Origin: an uncultured Anaerolineales bacterium
Lineage (GTDB): Bacteria > Chloroflexota > Anaerolineae > Anaerolineales > Villigracilaceae
Length of the DNA stretch: 21,173 nucleotides
Direction: 5' to 3'
Assembly: GCA_937928015.1 (NCBI GenBank)
Contig: CALFXA010000158.1
Span: 1 to 21,173 of the forward strand
Part shown: piece by piece, positions 15,285-21,173 of the stretch
How positions within the stretch are numbered: position 1 is the stretch's first letter
Layout of the letters: each line of letters opens with the position of its first letter
Position numbers and translations under genes: made by a program
The notes under the pieces: model-generated
Seen by the model: only the letters and a program-made list of their open reading frames with translations
What the model was told of the DNA's origin: nothing
The model's database searches: none

Positions 15285-16409
15285 ATGCCTGACCCCGAAC
15301 AGCCTCCCAGTCGTCGGATGAAACGATACTGGAAAGTGGCCGTCCTTGCCAACATCAAGGATGACAATACGCCCAAACCCGAGGGCGTTCCCCCCGACGC
15401 ATTTGCCGATTTCGACCACATCGAGACCATCGAACATATCCGTGCGGCCATCGAAACCGATGGACACGAGACCGTCTTTTTACAGGCGGACCGCACCCTC
15501 CCCTTTACCCTGCAAGAATCCCAACCCGATATCTGCTTCAACATTGCCGAGGGTCTCGGCGGCGACGCACGCGAAGCCCAGATCCCTGCCCTGCTGGAAT
15601 TGTTCGGCATCCCCTACACGGGATCGCGCGTGCTGACCAATGGCATCTCCCTCGACAAGACCCTGACCAAGCGCATCTGGCGCGACCGACGCCTGCCCGT
15701 GGCCCCGTTTCAGGAGTTCAATCTTGGCGATGAGCCCCTGCGCCCTGAGTTGAAGTTCCCGCTCTTCGTCAAGCCCGCCCGCGAAGGGACAGGCATGGGC
15801 GTGGACTTGAAGGCCATCGTCAACAACGAAAAGGAACTGCGCGAGCGCACCCAGTACATCATCAACGTGTACCAACAACCCGCCCTGGTTGAGACCTTCC
15901 TGCCGGGCCGCGAGTTCACCGTGGGCATTTTGGGCCGCGCCGACGCCAGGCTCTATTCGCGCAACCCTGAATGGTACGAAAAGGATGGCTTCCATCGCTT
16001 CCCCGTCCTCGAACTGGATAGCAGCCGCTCGGTCACGCCCTGGGTGTACAGCCAGGAGGCCAAGTCGAAGGATGTAGGGGCCGACGGCGCGCCCGGGTAT
16101 TTCTGCCCCGCCGAGATCGACCCTGAGTTGGAAAAGAAACTCAAGCACTTTGCCCTGCGCGCCCACCTACTGCTCAATGCCCTGGACATCTCCCGCACTG
16201 ACATCCGCCTGGACGAGGAGGGCAATCCGCGCCTGATGGAGATCAACACCCTGCCCGGGCTGACCCCCGATTACAGCGACCTGTGTCTGCAAGCCAAGGC
16301 CGAGGGCATCCGCTACGAGGATCTGATCCTCGATATCCTCTACCTCGGTGCAAGCCGCTGGGGGATGTTGGAGCCGCGCGAAGTTCCACACACAAACGGA
16401 AAGAAGTAA
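15285..16409 (+). CDS. D-alanine-D-alanine ligase-like ATP-grasp enzyme
   Basis: The 374-residue product is close to the Ddl family: PDICFNIAEGLGGDAREAQI, PALLELFGIPYTGS and LDKTLTKRIW from the substrate-binding part, KFPLFVKPAREGTGMGVD for the ATP-grasp phosphate loop, and DIRLDEEGNPRLMEINTLPG with the Mg-binding Glu and Asn. Ddl joins two D-Ala for peptidoglycan; this version is somewhat longer and uses DIRL where Ddl commonly has DFRL, so a related dipeptide ligase is possible. The ATG at 15285 has AGGAG about ten bases upstream; an ATG at 15318 (MKRYWKVAVL) is an alternative that removes a charged, Pro-rich N-terminus. It has its own promoter and terminator. With the MreB paralogue nearby it fits a wall-related setting. 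Confidence 0.85.
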   Translation: MPDPEQPPSRRMKRYWKVAVLANIKDDNTPKPEGVPPDAFADFDHIETIEHIRAAIETDGHETVFLQADRTLPFTLQESQPDICFNIAEGLGGDAREAQIPALLELFGIPYTGSRVLTNGISLDKTLTKRIWRDRRLPVAPFQEFNLGDEPLRPELKFPLFVKPAREGTGMGVDLKAIVNNEKELRERTQYIINVYQQPALVETFLPGREFTVGILGRADARLYSRNPEWYEKDGFHRFPVLELDSSRSVTPWVYSQEAKSKDVGADGAPGYFCPAEIDPELEKKLKHFALRAHLLLNALDISRTDIRLDEEGNPRLMEINTLPGLTPDYSDLCLQAKAEGIRYEDLILDILYLGASRWGMLEPREVPHTNGKK

Positions 16410-16425
16410 CACCTCAACATAAGGA

Positions 16426-16453
16426 AACCGCCCCCGTTTGTGGGGCGGTTTTG
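16426..16453. terminator. bidirectional terminator between ligase and LysM genes
   Basis: AACCGCCCC (16426-16434) pairs with GGGGCGGTT (16442-16450), loop CGTTTGT, followed by TTTGATT on the plus strand and by TTTCC on the minus strand. It lies between two convergent stop codons. Confidence 0.85.
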
Positions 16454-16472
16454 ATTCGATTGATTGCTTTGC

Positions 16473-17045
16473 TCACGGAATTTGAAGGACCTGACCAGCC
16501 GTCAGCGTGGGGGAGGTCAAGCCGTTCATCTGCACGATGACCTGCGGGTCCACATCCCCAAAATAGCAGGCCACCTTGTACACCGTCCACTGTGCGGATG
16601 GAACCGTGAATGAGGCAGGATGAGTGTTCAGCGCCCGCGGCGGCGGGAAGGGTTTGCCCGATTGCGGGATGCTCAATGTCATACCGGCCTTGTAGACTGC
16701 TCCCGCAGTCGGACTCAAATGATTCAGGGACAGCAATTCGGTGGGGTCCACATTGAAGCGGCGGGCGATGCAATATGGGAACTCCCCCACTTGCAATGTG
16801 TAGGTCGCCGGCATGGGAGTCGGCGTGGCGGTGGGGATCAGGGCGGGGTCCAGGGTGGCGGTGGGAAGCGGCGTGTCCGTAAACACGGGCATGGCGGTGA
16901 TCGCCAAAGGAGTGGAGGCCATCAGGTTCATGGCGAGTTGGGTGGCGGCTGCATCTGGAGTGGGTTTCGTATTGAGATTGCAGCCGCTCAAAAGTCCCAT
17001 CAGTGCAATCGAGAGGGTGATGAAAACATAGTGGGCCTTGGTCAT
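16473..17045 (-). CDS. LysM-domain lipoprotein
   Basis: The start is the ATG at 17045 with AGGAG seven bases upstream; the frame is open further upstream but without gene-like sequence. The 190-residue product has a lipobox LLSGC (Cys22), then a Thr/Pro-rich linker (~45-85) of the type seen in Chloroflexota surface proteins. A LysM domain follows: YTLQVGEFPYCIARRFNVDP, then TELLSLNHL and AGMTLSIPQ. The last ~45 residues (SAQWTVYKVACYFGDVDPQV, then QMNGL and AGQVLQIP) form a second, more divergent LysM. LysM binds N-acetylglucosamine-containing polymers such as peptidoglycan. It is probably anchored outside the membrane. The gene has its own promoter and ends at a shared terminator. Confidence 0.9.
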   Translation of the reverse strand: MTKAHYVFITLSIALMGLLSGCNLNTKPTPDAAATQLAMNLMASTPLAITAMPVFTDTPLPTATLDPALIPTATPTPMPATYTLQVGEFPYCIARRFNVDPTELLSLNHLSPTAGAVYKAGMTLSIPQSGKPFPPPRALNTHPASFTVPSAQWTVYKVACYFGDVDPQVIVQMNGLTSPTLTAGQVLQIP

Positions 17046-17106
17046 TCTTGCGCTCCTATCCTCTTGAGAGGTCTGGAAATGAATGCGGTGTTGAAATCCT
17101 GAAATG

Positions 17107-17134
17107 ATTATACATGAATCTCCCCTCTTTCCAA
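17107..17134 (-). promoter_or_regulatory. promoter of the LysM lipoprotein gene
   Basis: On the minus strand TTGGAA (17129-17134) and a perfect TATAAT (17107-17112) are separated by 16 bases, about 60 bases before the ATG at 17045. In the plus direction a TATACT at 17217-17222 could be a -10 box for the exporter operon, but I see no good -35 box. Confidence 0.6.
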
Positions 17135-17265
17135 CCCGGCGGATTTCCATCCAGCCCGTGAAAACAATCACATAATCTCTTCACAATTTAATGACCTTTT
17201 CATAACACCCCAAAAATATACTGACAGCATATTTCTTCATCGATGACCCATAGAAAGGGAACCCA

Positions 17266-18759
17266 ATGTCCGTTCAAACGCATCCAAATGTAAAAACCGC
17301 CAAACTGAAACTCCCCGCCATCTTCTCGAAACTCTCGAAGAAGGCGATGCTGGGAATTGGAATCGTCCTGCTTGTGGCCGTCGCTGCGGGCGGATTCGCA
17401 TACTACAAACTGGTCTACCTGGCCGCCCAAACCACCACCACAACCGCCAGCCTGCAGACCACCCGCGTCCGCCAGGGCGACCTGACCATCTATGCCAGCG
17501 GCACCGGCACACTGACCTCGGCCAACGAGAACGACCTGGCCTTCAGCACAGGCGGCAAAGTGACCGAGATCAGCGTCAGCGTGGGCGAGAAAGTGGAAGC
17601 GGGTCAACTGCTCGCCAAGGTGGACGCCTCCAGCGCCCAAATCGCTTACACGCAGGCCAAACGCACCCTGGCCGAACTGACCTCCCCATCCGCCATCGCC
17701 GCCGCACAGATTGCTGTGGCCGACGCTGACGAGGAAGTGGTCAGCGCCCAGAACCATCTCGAATATGTTCTTGGTCCGAACATCCTGTACTGGGAGAATG
17801 AAGTCGCCAAGGCTCAGGCTGCTGTGGATGACGCCCAGGCCGCCGCCGACAAAGAACCGAACAATAAGGATTTGCAGACGGCGCTCCAAAAGGCAAAGGA
17901 CACTCTCTCTTACATGAACGACAAACTCAAGGGTGCCTGGGTCAGCTACGAGGAAATCTACGTCCCCAACCACTTCACCATGAGCGACCGCTCGACGGGA
18001 CAGAAATACATTGCCGCCCCCACCGACACGGACATCCTCTCTGCCCGCGCGGACCTGGCCGCCGCCAAAGCCGCTGTCCTGGAGGCGCAGTACTACTACA
18101 ACGCGCTGACGGGGGGCGAGGTCCCAGAAGACGCCACGGGTTCCAGCCTGTCCACGCTCGAACAGGCCAAGCTCGACCTGGAGTCCGCGCAGGACGATCT
18201 GGACGGGACCGAGATTTACGCTCCCTTTGCGGGCACCATCATGTCGATTGACACCAGCGTCGGTGACAGCGCCAGCAGCGGCTCGACCGTCATCACCATC
18301 GCGGACCTCGACCAGCCGTACCTCGAAGTCTATCTCGACGAATCCGATTGGGCTAACGTGGCCGTCGGTTACGACTGCGATGTGATCTTCGACATCCTGC
18401 CTGACAAGACCTACACGGGAACCGTCACCCAGGTGGATCCAGGCCTTTACACGGAATCAGGCACCTCGGTCGTGCGGGCCATCGTCAAGCTGACGAATCT
18501 CAATGAAAGCAGCTTCAACCTTCCGCTGGGCACCACCGCTTCGGTGGACGTGATCGGTGGCGAAGCCAAGAATGCCATGCTCGTCCCGCTCGAAGCCCTG
18601 CACAAGGCAGGCGACGCCTACACCGTCTTCGTCATGGAGAATGGCACCCCCACCTTGAAGGTCGTGGAAGTGGGCATCCAGGACCTGCTGTACGCCGAGA
18701 TCAAATCGGGCCTCAACCCTGGTGACACGGTCACCACTGGAACGACAGAGACAAAATGA
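17266..18759 (+). CDS. membrane fusion (periplasmic adaptor-type) subunit of ABC exporter
   Basis: The 497-residue product has one N-terminal membrane helix (~28-50), then the HlyD/MacA plan: first lipoyl half VTEISVSVGEKVEAGQLLAK, a long Ala/Gln/Lys-rich coiled-coil hairpin (~125-300, interrupted by a segment around VSYEEIYVPNHFTM), second lipoyl half IYAPFAGTIMSIDTSVGDSA, and beta-barrel and membrane-proximal domains (YLEVYLDESDWANVAVGYD, then TVFVMENGTPTLKVVEVG). In two-membrane bacteria such adaptors link an inner-membrane pump to an outer channel; in a monoderm-like Chloroflexota cell it probably extends into the wall. It overlaps the ATPase gene by four bases (ATGA). AAAGGGAA precedes the start. 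Substrate unknown. Confidence 0.9.
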   Translation: MSVQTHPNVKTAKLKLPAIFSKLSKKAMLGIGIVLLVAVAAGGFAYYKLVYLAAQTTTTTASLQTTRVRQGDLTIYASGTGTLTSANENDLAFSTGGKVTEISVSVGEKVEAGQLLAKVDASSAQIAYTQAKRTLAELTSPSAIAAAQIAVADADEEVVSAQNHLEYVLGPNILYWENEVAKAQAAVDDAQAAADKEPNNKDLQTALQKAKDTLSYMNDKLKGAWVSYEEIYVPNHFTMSDRSTGQKYIAAPTDTDILSARADLAAAKAAVLEAQYYYNALTGGEVPEDATGSSLSTLEQAKLDLESAQDDLDGTEIYAPFAGTIMSIDTSVGDSASSGSTVITIADLDQPYLEVYLDESDWANVAVGYDCDVIFDILPDKTYTGTVTQVDPGLYTESGTSVVRAIVKLTNLNESSFNLPLGTTASVDVIGGEAKNAMLVPLEALHKAGDAYTVFVMENGTPTLKVVEVGIQDLLYAEIKSGLNPGDTVTTGTTETK

Positions 18760-19496
18760 GCGCAACCATCATCGAAACCGTTGACATCACCAAGATCTAC
18801 GGCATGGGTGATATCAGCGTGGCGGCCCTGAACGGGATCAACCTGAAGATCGAAGCAGGCGAGTTTGTCGCCATCATGGGACCGTCAGGATCGGGCAAAA
18901 GCACGCTGATGCACATCCTCGGCTGCCTGTCCCAACCTAGTTCGGGACAATACATCTTGGACGGTGAAGACGTCAGCCACCTCGACAAGGCTCAACTGGC
19001 CGCCGTCCGCAACCGCAAGATCGGATTCATCTTCCAGGCCTATAACCTGCTGGCGCGCACCAGCGCCCTGCGCAACGTGACCCTGCCCCTGCTCTACAAT
19101 CACGTCGACGCCAAACTCTCGGTGGAGGACGGCGACCAAAAGGCGCGTGCCATGCTCGAACTGGTGGGCCTCGGTGAACGAGTCAACCACCAGCCGCACG
19201 AACTCTCGGGCGGACAGCAGCAGCGCGTGGCCATCGCCCGCGCATTGATCAACGACCCGGTCATGGTCATCGCCGACGAGCCGACAGGCAACCTCGACAG
19301 TCGCTCGGGCGAGGAGATCATGAACCTGCTGCACAAACTGCATGGGCAAGGCACCACCATCGTGATGGTGACACACGACCCAAAGATCGCCACCCACACG
19401 CAGCGCACCATCGTCCTCAAAGACGGCGTGATCGATACCATCAACCACAACGGGCAGCATCATCCCGCTGCTGAGGTGCAACATGAAGCCGCTTGA
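18756..19496 (+). CDS. ABC transporter ATPase, MacB/LolD type
   Basis: The 246-residue product has all ABC motifs: Walker [10 protein letters not shown] (residues 42-50), Q-loop [12 protein letters not shown], signature [15 protein letters not shown], Walker [14 protein letters not shown] and H-loop MVTHDP. The [16 protein letters not shown] segment is typical of the MacB/LolD/FtsE branch, in which the ATPase drives mechanical motion of a FtsX-like permease rather than moving the substrate through the membrane. The start overlaps the adaptor gene and the end overlaps the permease gene by 14 bases. Tight coupling of the three genes shows one complex. The ATPase looks complete and active. Confidence 0.95.
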   Translation: MSATIIETVDITKIYGMGDISVAALNGINLKIEAGEFVAIMGPSGSGKSTLMHILGCLSQPSSGQYILDGEDVSHLDKAQLAAVRNRKIGFIFQAYNLLARTSALRNVTLPLLYNHVDAKLSVEDGDQKARAMLELVGLGERVNHQPHELSGGQQQRVAIARALINDPVMVIADEPTGNLDSRSGEEIMNLLHKLHGQGTTIVMVTHDPKIATHTQRTIVLKDGVIDTINHNGQHHPAAEVQHEAA

Positions 19497-20709
19497 AGCC
19501 ATCCGCATTGCATGGGAAGCCATTCTTAAGAACAAGGTCCGCTCGCTGCTGACCATGCTGGGCATCATCATCGGTGTGGCGGCGGTCATCATCATGGTCG
19601 CCATCAGCGCGGGCACCGAAGCCACCATCCAGGACCAGATTACCAGCCTCGGCTCGAACCTGGTCTTTGTCCAGGGCGCGATGACGCGCGGTGGGCCCGG
19701 TCAGGCCCCCACGGGTGGACTCGTCTACGACGATGCGGCCGCCATCCAGGATGGCGTGAGCGGTGTCAAGGCTGTGGTGGTGGAGCAGAACTCCAGCGAG
19801 ACGGTCAAGGCGGGCGACGTGACGCTCGAAGACGTGGAAATCCTCGGCACGACCACGGGTTTCCCATCGGTGCGCGACATGGACATTTCCGAAGGCCGTT
19901 ACTTTACCGAGCAGGAGATCGAACGCAAGACCAAGGTCGCCATTCTCGGCTACGACGTTGCCCAGGAACTCTTTGGCGACGCCAGCCCGGTCGGTGAGTA
20001 CATCAAAGTCGGCAACACACAGATTGCGATCATCGGCGTCTTCAAGGAAAAGGGCCTGGTGGGCAATACCGACTTCGACTCGCGCATCTACATGCCGATC
20101 AGCGTCGTGTTCCAGAAGTTCACACCCTCGATGTTCGCCCGCTTCATGGGTGACAGCGTGCGCATGATCTACGTGGAAGTGGAAGACGGTGTGAACCAGG
20201 ACACGGTCATCGCGGGCATCGAACGCCTGCTTGTCAAACGTCACGACGTCACCACCGACACCGAAGACTTCACCATCACCACCCAGCAGGACATCATCAG
20301 CACGCGAGAGTCCACCACGGCGGCCTTCCGTTCGCTGCTGGCCTGGGTGGCAGGCGTCTCGTTGATCGTGGGCGGCATCGGCATTATGAACATCATGCTG
20401 GTGTCGGTCACCGAACGCACACGCGAGATCGGCATCCGCCAGGCCGTGGGCGCCACCCCCGCCGACATCCGCCTGCAATTCCTGACCGAGGCGCTCATGC
20501 TGAGCGTGGTCGGTGGATTGATCGGCACGTTGGTGGGCATCAGCGGCGCATACATCTTCGGCGCGTTGAGCGACATGCGCACCGTGATCCAGGCCTCGTC
20601 CATTTTGCTGGCCTTCGGTTCTGCCGCGGCAGTAGGCGCCTTCTTCGGCTACTACCCCGCCAACCAGGCCGCCCAACTCGACCCCATCGAGGCGTTGAGA
20701 TACGAATAA
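19483..20709 (+). CDS. MacB-type ABC transporter permease
   Basis: The 408-residue product has the MacB/FtsX layout: N-terminal cytoplasmic helix and first membrane helix (RSLLTMLGIIIGVAAVIIMV, ~22-41), an extracytoplasmic MacB core domain (~45-280), and three C-terminal membrane helices (~288-310, 335-360, 370-395) enclosing MLVSVTERTREIGIRQAVGA, the coupling motif with the ATPase. It ends in LDPIEALRYE, which is the family's usual C-terminus. Such permeases export peptides, lipids, macrolides or toxins by a mechanotransmission cycle. The lack of an outer-membrane channel gene here fits a cell without a classical outer membrane. No resistance function can be claimed. Confidence 0.95.
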   Translation: MKPLEAIRIAWEAILKNKVRSLLTMLGIIIGVAAVIIMVAISAGTEATIQDQITSLGSNLVFVQGAMTRGGPGQAPTGGLVYDDAAAIQDGVSGVKAVVVEQNSSETVKAGDVTLEDVEILGTTTGFPSVRDMDISEGRYFTEQEIERKTKVAILGYDVAQELFGDASPVGEYIKVGNTQIAIIGVFKEKGLVGNTDFDSRIYMPISVVFQKFTPSMFARFMGDSVRMIYVEVEDGVNQDTVIAGIERLLVKRHDVTTDTEDFTITTQQDIISTRESTTAAFRSLLAWVAGVSLIVGGIGIMNIMLVSVTERTREIGIRQAVGATPADIRLQFLTEALMLSVVGGLIGTLVGISGAYIFGALSDMRTVIQASSILLAFGSAAAVGAFFGYYPANQAAQLDPIEALRYE

Positions 20710-20715
20710 AAATCC

Positions 20716-20758
20716 GCGCTGAGCGGAGTGAGCCGCCAGGCGAACGCAGTCGAAGCGC
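20716..20758 (+). repeat. dispersed 43-bp repeat, copy 2
   Basis: It matches the reverse complement of 6407-6449 at 39 of 43 positions. The unit begins GCGCTGAGCGG and ends GTCGAAGCGC, so its tips are inverted (GCGCT and AGCGC). It lies 6 bases after the permease stop codon. Confidence 0.8.
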
Positions 20759-20773
20759 AAGTGAGTTGAAAAC

Positions 20774-20821
20774 TCGTCCTTCGACTGCGCCGCGAAAAAC
20801 ACGCGGCTCCGCTCAAGACGA
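20774..20821. repeat. second palindromic element after the permease
   Basis: TCGTC (20774-20778) faces GACGA (20817-20821) and GCCGCG (20789-20794) faces CGCGGC (20802-20807) around AAAAACA. The stretch CTTCGACTGCGC resembles part of the 43-bp unit. It has no T tail, so it is more likely a repeat element than a terminator; transcription probably continues into the next gene. Confidence 0.55.
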
Positions 20822-20839
20822 AGAATATCAAGGACATAA

Positions 20840-21173
20840 ATGAAAAGACTCTTCATCATTACCACCCTGTTGACTCTCCTGCTGACGGCCTGCGGCGCGG
20901 CCGCTCCGACCGAGCAGGCTGTCTCCGCACAAGACGCCACGGCCATCGCCCAACTCGTCTCCACCCAACTCGCCCAGCAGACGGAATCCGCCCCGACGCA
21001 GGTTCCTTCCGTCCGGGCAGGGACGACCACCTCTGCCCTGAACACTGATTACACCGACGCGGTCAGCGTGGCCGAGCAACTGCTGACAGGCACGTTCATG
21101 CTGGCCGACACGAATCTCTCCCTGACAGGCGAACAGACCGCGCAACTCATTCCGTTGTGGACTTCATTAAAAG
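20840..21173 (+). CDS. lipoprotein downstream of the exporter, 3' end outside window
   Basis: The start is the ATG at 20840 with AAGGA six bases upstream. The 111 visible residues begin with a lipoprotein signal (MKRLFIITTLLTLLLTAC, Cys18), then a Gln/Thr/Ala-rich linker and the start of a helical region (AVSVAEQLLTGTFMLADTNL, then LTGEQTAQLIPLWTSLK), where the window ends without a stop codon. From memory, small lipoproteins with a LTxxQAxxLLPLW pattern are common next to MacAB-type exporters in Chloroflexota and some Firmicutes, so it is likely an accessory part of the same export system. Its function is unknown. A repeat-filled gap of 130 bases separates it from the permease gene. Confidence 0.8.
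   Translation, partial: MKRLFIITTLLTLLLTACGAAAPTEQAVSAQDATAIAQLVSTQLAQQTESAPTQVPSVRAGTTTSALNTDYTDAVSVAEQLLTGTFMLADTNLSLTGEQTAQLIPLWTSLK

Noticed and set aside
19441..21045. 534-codon open frame antisense to the MacB permease and the lipoprotein
   Set aside because: It crosses the repeat region and two real plus-strand genes; composition is His/Asp/Arg/Gly-rich without motifs.

Overview
The window looks like chromosomal DNA of an uncultured Chloroflexota bacterium, most likely class Anaerolineae. The reasons are the GC-rich host genes, the lipoproteins with long Thr/Pro linkers next to SH3b, LysM and FecR domains, a Rex repressor, a MacAB-type exporter followed by a small lipoprotein, and palindromic dispersed repeats of a style I associate with this phylum. 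The taxonomic call is inference from gene content, not a search result.

Layout: (1) 1-2902, plus strand: a cell-envelope trio of SH3b/PPC-like protein (5' end outside the window), five-helix membrane protein and FecR-domain lipoprotein. (2) 2897-3666: rex with a phased operator-like array, its own promoter and tandem terminators. (3) 3694-5385: a two-gene unit of NapH-like membrane iron-sulfur protein and a membrane-anchored partner with an internal repeat. (4) 5384-7173: a near-consensus promoter and structured leader before a tandem GNAT acetyltransferase, then a methyltransferase ending in a long bidirectional hairpin. (5) 7174-9400: an AT-rich accessory patch of short minus-strand genes, two of them broken by one-base homopolymer indels. 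(6) 9416-15263, minus strand: the F1 part of ATP synthase (atpA-atpG-atpD-atpC) followed directly by an MreB paralogue. The F0 genes and atpH are absent and the segment appears to have its own promoter, so the ATP synthase genes are split. A candidate 36-residue ORF precedes atpA. (7) 15285-16453: a D-Ala-D-Ala-ligase-like ATP-grasp enzyme, convergent with (8) a LysM lipoprotein at 16473-17045. (9) 17266-20709: membrane fusion protein, ABC ATPase and MacB-type permease, overlapping genes of one exporter, followed by dispersed repeats and (10) a lipoprotein cut by the window end.

Points that stand out: the MreB paralogue has Gln and Ser where the two catalytic residues of MreB should be, so it is probably a pseudo-ATPase, yet it sits at the tail of the F1-ATPase operon; four TTGT half-sites lie one helical turn apart before rex; one ferredoxin cysteine is Asp in the NapH-like protein; a palindromic repeat lies between atpD and atpC; and the same 43-bp repeat occurs in opposite orientations 14 kb apart. 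I saw no tRNA, rRNA, CRISPR array, transposase or integrase.
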